DNA of 35,132 bases, taken from positions 1 through 35,132 of the forward strand of contig MEMI01000001.1 in the NCBI GenBank assembly GCA_001767915.1, written 5' to 3'. Positions 32,142 to 35,132 of this stretch are shown piece after piece. The position numbers and the translations under genes are program-made. This DNA comes from Alphaproteobacteria bacterium RIFCSPHIGHO2_02_FULL_46_13 (GTDB lineage: Bacteria; Pseudomonadota; Alphaproteobacteria; Micavibrionales; Micavibrionaceae). Numbering within the stretch: position 1 is the first letter of the stretch; every line of letters starts with the position of its first letter. The notes under the pieces were generated by a model. It was given only the letters and a program-made list of their open reading frames with translations, ran no database searches and was not told the DNA's origin.

Positions 32142-32642
32142 TTACCTCCCCAAAAACTCCTCCAACAAATCAAACGTCCCACCCCACCCCTGATTAAGCC
32201 CCGCGAACCCGCTATCCCATGTGGCACGTTCAATATCTGTCACGTTCACCGCGACCATGGATAAAACGATATCTGTTTTATCATCGCCCACAGCTTTCAT
32301 ATCAATGGTCAAAATCATCTCCAGCGGCCATGTGGGGGAGAAAGGGTGGCGGGTGATTGATTTTCCATCAGGGTCGGAGAAGGTGTGTTGCCAGACCAGA
32401 CGTTCCATCGGTTGAATATCGTGATAGACCCACTTGCCCCACATATCAAAACCAACGGGTGTGCCGAGGCAATAGAGAAAACCGCCGCCAACCTTGAAAT
32501 CCATCTTGGTGGATTTGATCGGGCAACCTTTTGGACCGAACCATGTTTTTAAATGATCTTCATCCGTCCATGCCGCCCAGACTTTATCCAGCGGGGCATC
32601 AAAGGTGCGGGAGATTGTGAAGCGGGTTGTCTCAGTCGTCAT
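32142..32642 (-). CDS. SRPBCC / AHSA1-like (START-fold) protein
   Basis: The 166-residue protein begins FTISRTFDAPLDKVWAAWTDEDHLKTWFGPKG, the hallmark of the AHSA1 subgroup of SRPBCC hydrophobic-cavity proteins. The C-terminal helix GLNQGWGGTFDLLEEFL is also typical. The ligand is unknown. It starts two bases after the alcohol dehydrogenase stop, so the two form an operon. It ends 13 bases from the end of the convergent SIR2-like gene. Confidence 0.88.
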   Translation of the reverse strand: MTTETTRFTISRTFDAPLDKVWAAWTDEDHLKTWFGPKGCPIKSTKMDFKVGGGFLYCLGTPVGFDMWGKWVYHDIQPMERLVWQHTFSDPDGKSITRHPFSPTWPLEMILTIDMKAVGDDKTDIVLSMVAVNVTDIERATWDSGFAGLNQGWGGTFDLLEEFLGR

Positions 32643-32644
32643 GC

Positions 32645-33706
32645 TTACGCGGCCTTTTGATTTTTAAGGGAAGCGATATCCATGACGAAGCGATATTTCA
32701 CATCGCTTTTGATCATGCGGTCGTAAGCAGTGTTGATATAGTCGGCGTCAATCAATTCAATATCGCAGGTGATATTATGCTTGCCACAGAAATCGAGCAT
32801 TTCTTGGGTTTCTGCAATACCGCCGATCACAGAGCCTGCCACATGGCGGCGTTTCATAATCAATAACGCACCATGCATCGGATCAAGCGGTTCAATCGCA
32901 CCCACAACAACGAGTGTTTTGTCACGTTTCAGGAGATTGATATACAGGTTCAGATCATGCCCCACCGGAATTGTATCGATGATCAAATCAAAACTATTCG
33001 CGGCCTTTGCCATGGCGTCGGCATCTTTGGAAATCAGGACTTCGGCAGCGCCGAGTCTTTTGGCATCTTCGGCCTTAGACGGTGATGTTGTGATCATCAC
33101 AACATGCGCGCCCATTGCAGAGGCGAGTTTCACGCCCATATGTCCGAGACCGCCAAGGCCAACGATACCAACCTTTTGACCCGCTTCAACCTTCCAATGT
33201 TTGAGGGGGGAATAAAGGGTGATGCCTGCGCAAAGTAACGGAGCGGCGGCGGCGGTATCCAAATTATCAGGAATACGGACAACGAAATTTTCATCAACGG
33301 TAATGCGTTCGGAATAACCGCCATATGTCCTTCCGCCATATTTTTTATCTTCTGAATTATAGGTTCCGGTCCAGCCATTTTCACAATACTGCTCCAACCC
33401 TTCATCACAAGACGAACAATGACGGCAGGAGTCAACGAGACATCCAACACCAACAAGATCACCAATTTTATATTTTGTAACGGATGACCCAACGGCATGG
33501 ACACGCCCGATAATTTCATGTCCGGGTACAAGAGGGTAGACCGATCCGCCCCATTCATTACGCGCCTCATGAATATCGGAATGGCAAATACCGCAATAAG
33601 CAATCTCGATAGCCACATCATGCTCAGTGGGCGCACGGCGTTCTATCGAAAACGGTGCTAAAGGCGATGTTTTGCTCTGGGCGGCATAAGCGGCGGTTTT
33701 GGTCAT
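32645..33706 (-). CDS. Zinc-dependent NAD(P) alcohol/aldehyde dehydrogenase (YahK/CAD-like)
   Basis: The 353-residue protein is a medium-chain dehydrogenase. Catalytic zinc ligands are Cys41 (CGICHSD) and His63 (PGHEIIG). The structural zinc site has Cys94, Cys97, Cys100 and Cys108. GLGGLG at 183-188 is the dinucleotide loop. Sequence style, including YNSEDKKYGGRTYGGYSERI, fits the YahK / cinnamyl-alcohol dehydrogenase group, which reduces aldehydes with NADPH. AAGGA lies about nine bases before the ATG. It heads a two-gene unit with the SRPBCC gene. Confidence 0.92.
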   Translation of the reverse strand: MTKTAAYAAQSKTSPLAPFSIERRAPTEHDVAIEIAYCGICHSDIHEARNEWGGSVYPLVPGHEIIGRVHAVGSSVTKYKIGDLVGVGCLVDSCRHCSSCDEGLEQYCENGWTGTYNSEDKKYGGRTYGGYSERITVDENFVVRIPDNLDTAAAAPLLCAGITLYSPLKHWKVEAGQKVGIVGLGGLGHMGVKLASAMGAHVVMITTSPSKAEDAKRLGAAEVLISKDADAMAKAANSFDLIIDTIPVGHDLNLYINLLKRDKTLVVVGAIEPLDPMHGALLIMKRRHVAGSVIGGIAETQEMLDFCGKHNITCDIELIDADYINTAYDRMIKSDVKYRFVMDIASLKNQKAA

Positions 33707-33838
33707 GATGATGATTCCTTAAAATCTATGTAGGGAGAGCCTATAACCCACACATAACTAGCGCAAGCCCCTTAAAAATCCAGGAAATACCTGACCTATT
33801 TAAGCATTTATTCATAAGTATTTTGTTAGAATACAAGC

Positions 33839-33844
33839 TATAAT
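33839..33844 (+). promoter_or_regulatory. Consensus -10 box upstream of a small unknown gene
   Basis: A perfect TATAAT 31 bases before the ATG at 33875. No good -35 box stands at the expected distance, so the promoter may be extended or use an activator. Confidence 0.45.
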
Positions 33845-33874
33845 GCGCAAGGCGTATATAGAGAATGAGGAAAA

Positions 33875-34150
33875 ATGGGCAACCCGACAATTCGTGATGC
33901 GATACCCGATGCAACCCCCATGATTATATTGGGCGGGGGAGCGTTAACAGCAAACGCCCTGATTTCGGCAGGTCAGCGAGATGCCTCCATGATAGTTGTT
34001 GAGCCCTTAAACGGCAGACCTAGCCCAGCACAAACCGTTGCAGAGTTTACAAGCGTACCAGATCCCAACCTCAAACTGGAAATCGCACCAAATACACCAC
34101 AAATGGCTGTCGGCACGTCTGGCCCTAGAATGGGCGGCCCCGGTCAATAG
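33875..34150 (+). CDS. Small hypothetical protein
   Basis: A 91-residue product with a Gly-rich hydrophobic stretch (MIILGGGALTANALISAG, about residues 16-33) and a Pro/Gly-rich C-terminus (SGPRMGGPGQ) that looks disordered. GAGGAAAA directly before the ATG and a TATAAT upstream support it. It is eight bases from the next gene and probably cotranscribed. No family was recognised. Confidence 0.58.
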   Translation: MGNPTIRDAIPDATPMIILGGGALTANALISAGQRDASMIVVEPLNGRPSPAQTVAEFTSVPDPNLKLEIAPNTPQMAVGTSGPRMGGPGQ

Positions 34151-34158
34151 GTTAGAAT

Positions 34159-34560
34159 GTGATATTACAAGATCAAGAAATCGATGTCTTAAAACCTAAG
34201 GGCGAGCATAAAAAACTCGCTCTTGATCATCTTCCTTCCGTGGATGAATTACCTGTTTTGCCTCATCTTAAAAAATCTATGGATGTCGACTTGGCGGTGA
34301 ATGCCAATGGGCGCGTCTATCTTTTCTATGACGGGAAGATTGCCGAAGATACTGAATACGCTCTCTATAGCATTGATGATTCCTCGCTAACTCTGGTCAG
34401 CAAAAACGGTCGTATTCAAGAAATAGGAATGACTGTTCATAAACCGATGCGCAAATATATGCGCGGCGGTGACAATATCTATGTCATTGAAATGATCGGC
34501 GGTAAGACGCCCGGGAAAATTATAAATATTCCGATGATTATCCATGAAATAGGGCTTTAG
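34159..34560 (+). CDS. Hypothetical protein
   Basis: A 133-residue soluble protein, probably starting at GTG 34159; the ribosome-binding site is weak (GTTAGA). The middle looks beta-rich (DVDLAVNANGRVYLFYDGKIAED, ALYSIDDSSLTLVSKNGRI). No family was recognised. It follows the 91-residue gene by eight bases and lies 68 bases before the ABC transporter gene. Confidence 0.58.
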   Translation: MILQDQEIDVLKPKGEHKKLALDHLPSVDELPVLPHLKKSMDVDLAVNANGRVYLFYDGKIAEDTEYALYSIDDSSLTLVSKNGRIQEIGMTVHKPMRKYMRGGDNIYVIEMIGGKTPGKIINIPMIIHEIGL

Positions 34561-34628
34561 TATTCCAATTTCATTATTTTGACGAAATTCTTCTTGGTTT
34601 TTTAAGGTGACGACCTATAGTCATCTCT

Positions 34629-35132
34629 ATGAACGCAATAGACATCAAAAATCTCAATAAAACTTATGCCGCATCTGGAAAAAGTGCCGAGAAAATTGCA
34701 CTGAGAGATGTGAACCTGACCATTCCTGCGGGATCGATTTACGGTCTTTTGGGGCCGAACGGTGCGGGGAAATCAACCCTCATCAATATTCTGGCAGGGC
34801 TGGTTTTGAAAACATCGGGAACAGTCAGTATCTGGAACACCGATATTGATGAAAATCCGCGCCAGACGCGCGCCAATATCGGCATTGTTCCACAGGAATT
34901 GAACTTCGATCCGTTCTTCTCCCCTAAAAAAATTCTTGACCTTCAGGCAGGGCTTTATGGTGTGCCAAAAGCAGAACGCAGGTCAGATGAACTTTTGAAA
35001 ATGGTTGGTTTGTCGGACAAAGCCAATGCCTATACACGTTCCCTCTCTGGCGGGATGCGCCGTCGTTTGATGGTGGCAAAGGCGATGGTGCATTCTCCGC
35101 CCATCCTTGTTCTGGACGAACCAACGGCGGGT
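34629..35132 (+). CDS. ABC transporter ATP-binding protein (3'-truncated by window edge)
   Basis: The first 168 residues are visible and the frame is open at the window end. Walker A is GPNGAGKST near residue 39, a Q-loop Gln is in IVPQELNFD, the signature is LSGGMRRRLMVAKAM near residue 140, and Walker B is ILVLDEPTAG at the edge. The style (DPFFSPKKILDLQAGLYGVP, and RRRLMVAKAMVHSPP) fits ABC-2 type exporters such as YadG, where a permease gene normally follows. The substrate is unknown. It may share a transcript with the two small genes upstream. Confidence 0.9.
   Translation, partial: MNAIDIKNLNKTYAASGKSAEKIALRDVNLTIPAGSIYGLLGPNGAGKSTLINILAGLVLKTSGTVSIWNTDIDENPRQTRANIGIVPQELNFDPFFSPKKILDLQAGLYGVPKAERRSDELLKMVGLSDKANAYTRSLSGGMRRRLMVAKAMVHSPPILVLDEPTAG

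Noticed and set aside
32109-32142. CTTACAGCT direct repeat at the end of the SIR2-like gene as an attachment site
   Set aside because: Both copies are on the same side of the gene and no matching copy was seen near the tRNA, so it does not bracket an insertion.

Overview
The window reads as a piece of an alphaproteobacterial chromosome with moderate base composition and tightly packed genes. The evidence for that group is an ATP12-type F1-ATPase chaperone, a SCO copper chaperone, a PCu(A)C copper chaperone, a class I IlvC and a BepA-like M48/TPR protease. The gene set would fit a Micavibrio-like lineage, but that is an impression, not a test. Most of the window is ordinary housekeeping sequence. 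No prophage, transposase, integrase or CRISPR array was seen.

Layout. 1-1820 (+): end of an unknown gene, a NodB-type deacetylase and a divergent SAM-hydroxide-adenosyltransferase-like protein, joined by ATGA overlaps and closed by a terminator. 1885-4475 (-): SCO chaperone, PhoH ATPase and shikimate dehydrogenase, with a 297-base non-coding stretch between the last two. 4558-11357 (+): a secreted unknown protein, then crcB-rluC-AsmA-like-ATP12 and rsmB-serB-standalone Clp-type AAA+ ATPase. 11363-16054 (-): two small unknowns, a HAD phosphatase, and a periplasmic copper/thiol cluster (PCu(A)C, two DsbA-like proteins) next to a BepA-like protease. 16143-17217 (+): a small membrane protein and rlmE. 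17186-21898 (-): an MFS transporter behind four tandem GNAT acetyltransferases, a possible fifth GNAT, and a monocistronic unknown gene with its own promoter and terminator. 22019-23359 (+): rimO. 23395-24853 (-): two unknown genes that appear to share a domain, driven by a promoter with a built-in palindrome. 24937-29056 (+): the ilv operon (leader peptide, attenuator, ilvB, ilvN, a lipoprotein, ilvC, terminator). 29271-30443 (+): a class I aminotransferase. 30783-30872 (+): tRNA-Ser(GGA). 31088-32128 (+): an AT-rich SIR2-like protein. 32142-33706 (-): SRPBCC protein and zinc alcohol dehydrogenase. 33875-35132 (+): two small unknowns and the start of an ABC transporter ATPase.

The best-supported regulatory system is a transcription attenuator ahead of ilvB: a 37-residue leader peptide with ten Val/Ile/Leu among twelve consecutive residues, an intrinsic terminator, and an upstream copy of one terminator arm that could form the antiterminator. 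Its inferred promoter would make the leader mRNA leaderless. Other items worth a look are a 12-bp hairpin covering the crcB start codon, the SIR2-like singleton beside tRNA-Ser, the two-gene unknown operon with an operator-like palindrome divergent from ilv, a Clp-type AAA+ protein reduced to one ATPase domain, and a DUF62-family protein that seems to have lost family catalytic residues.
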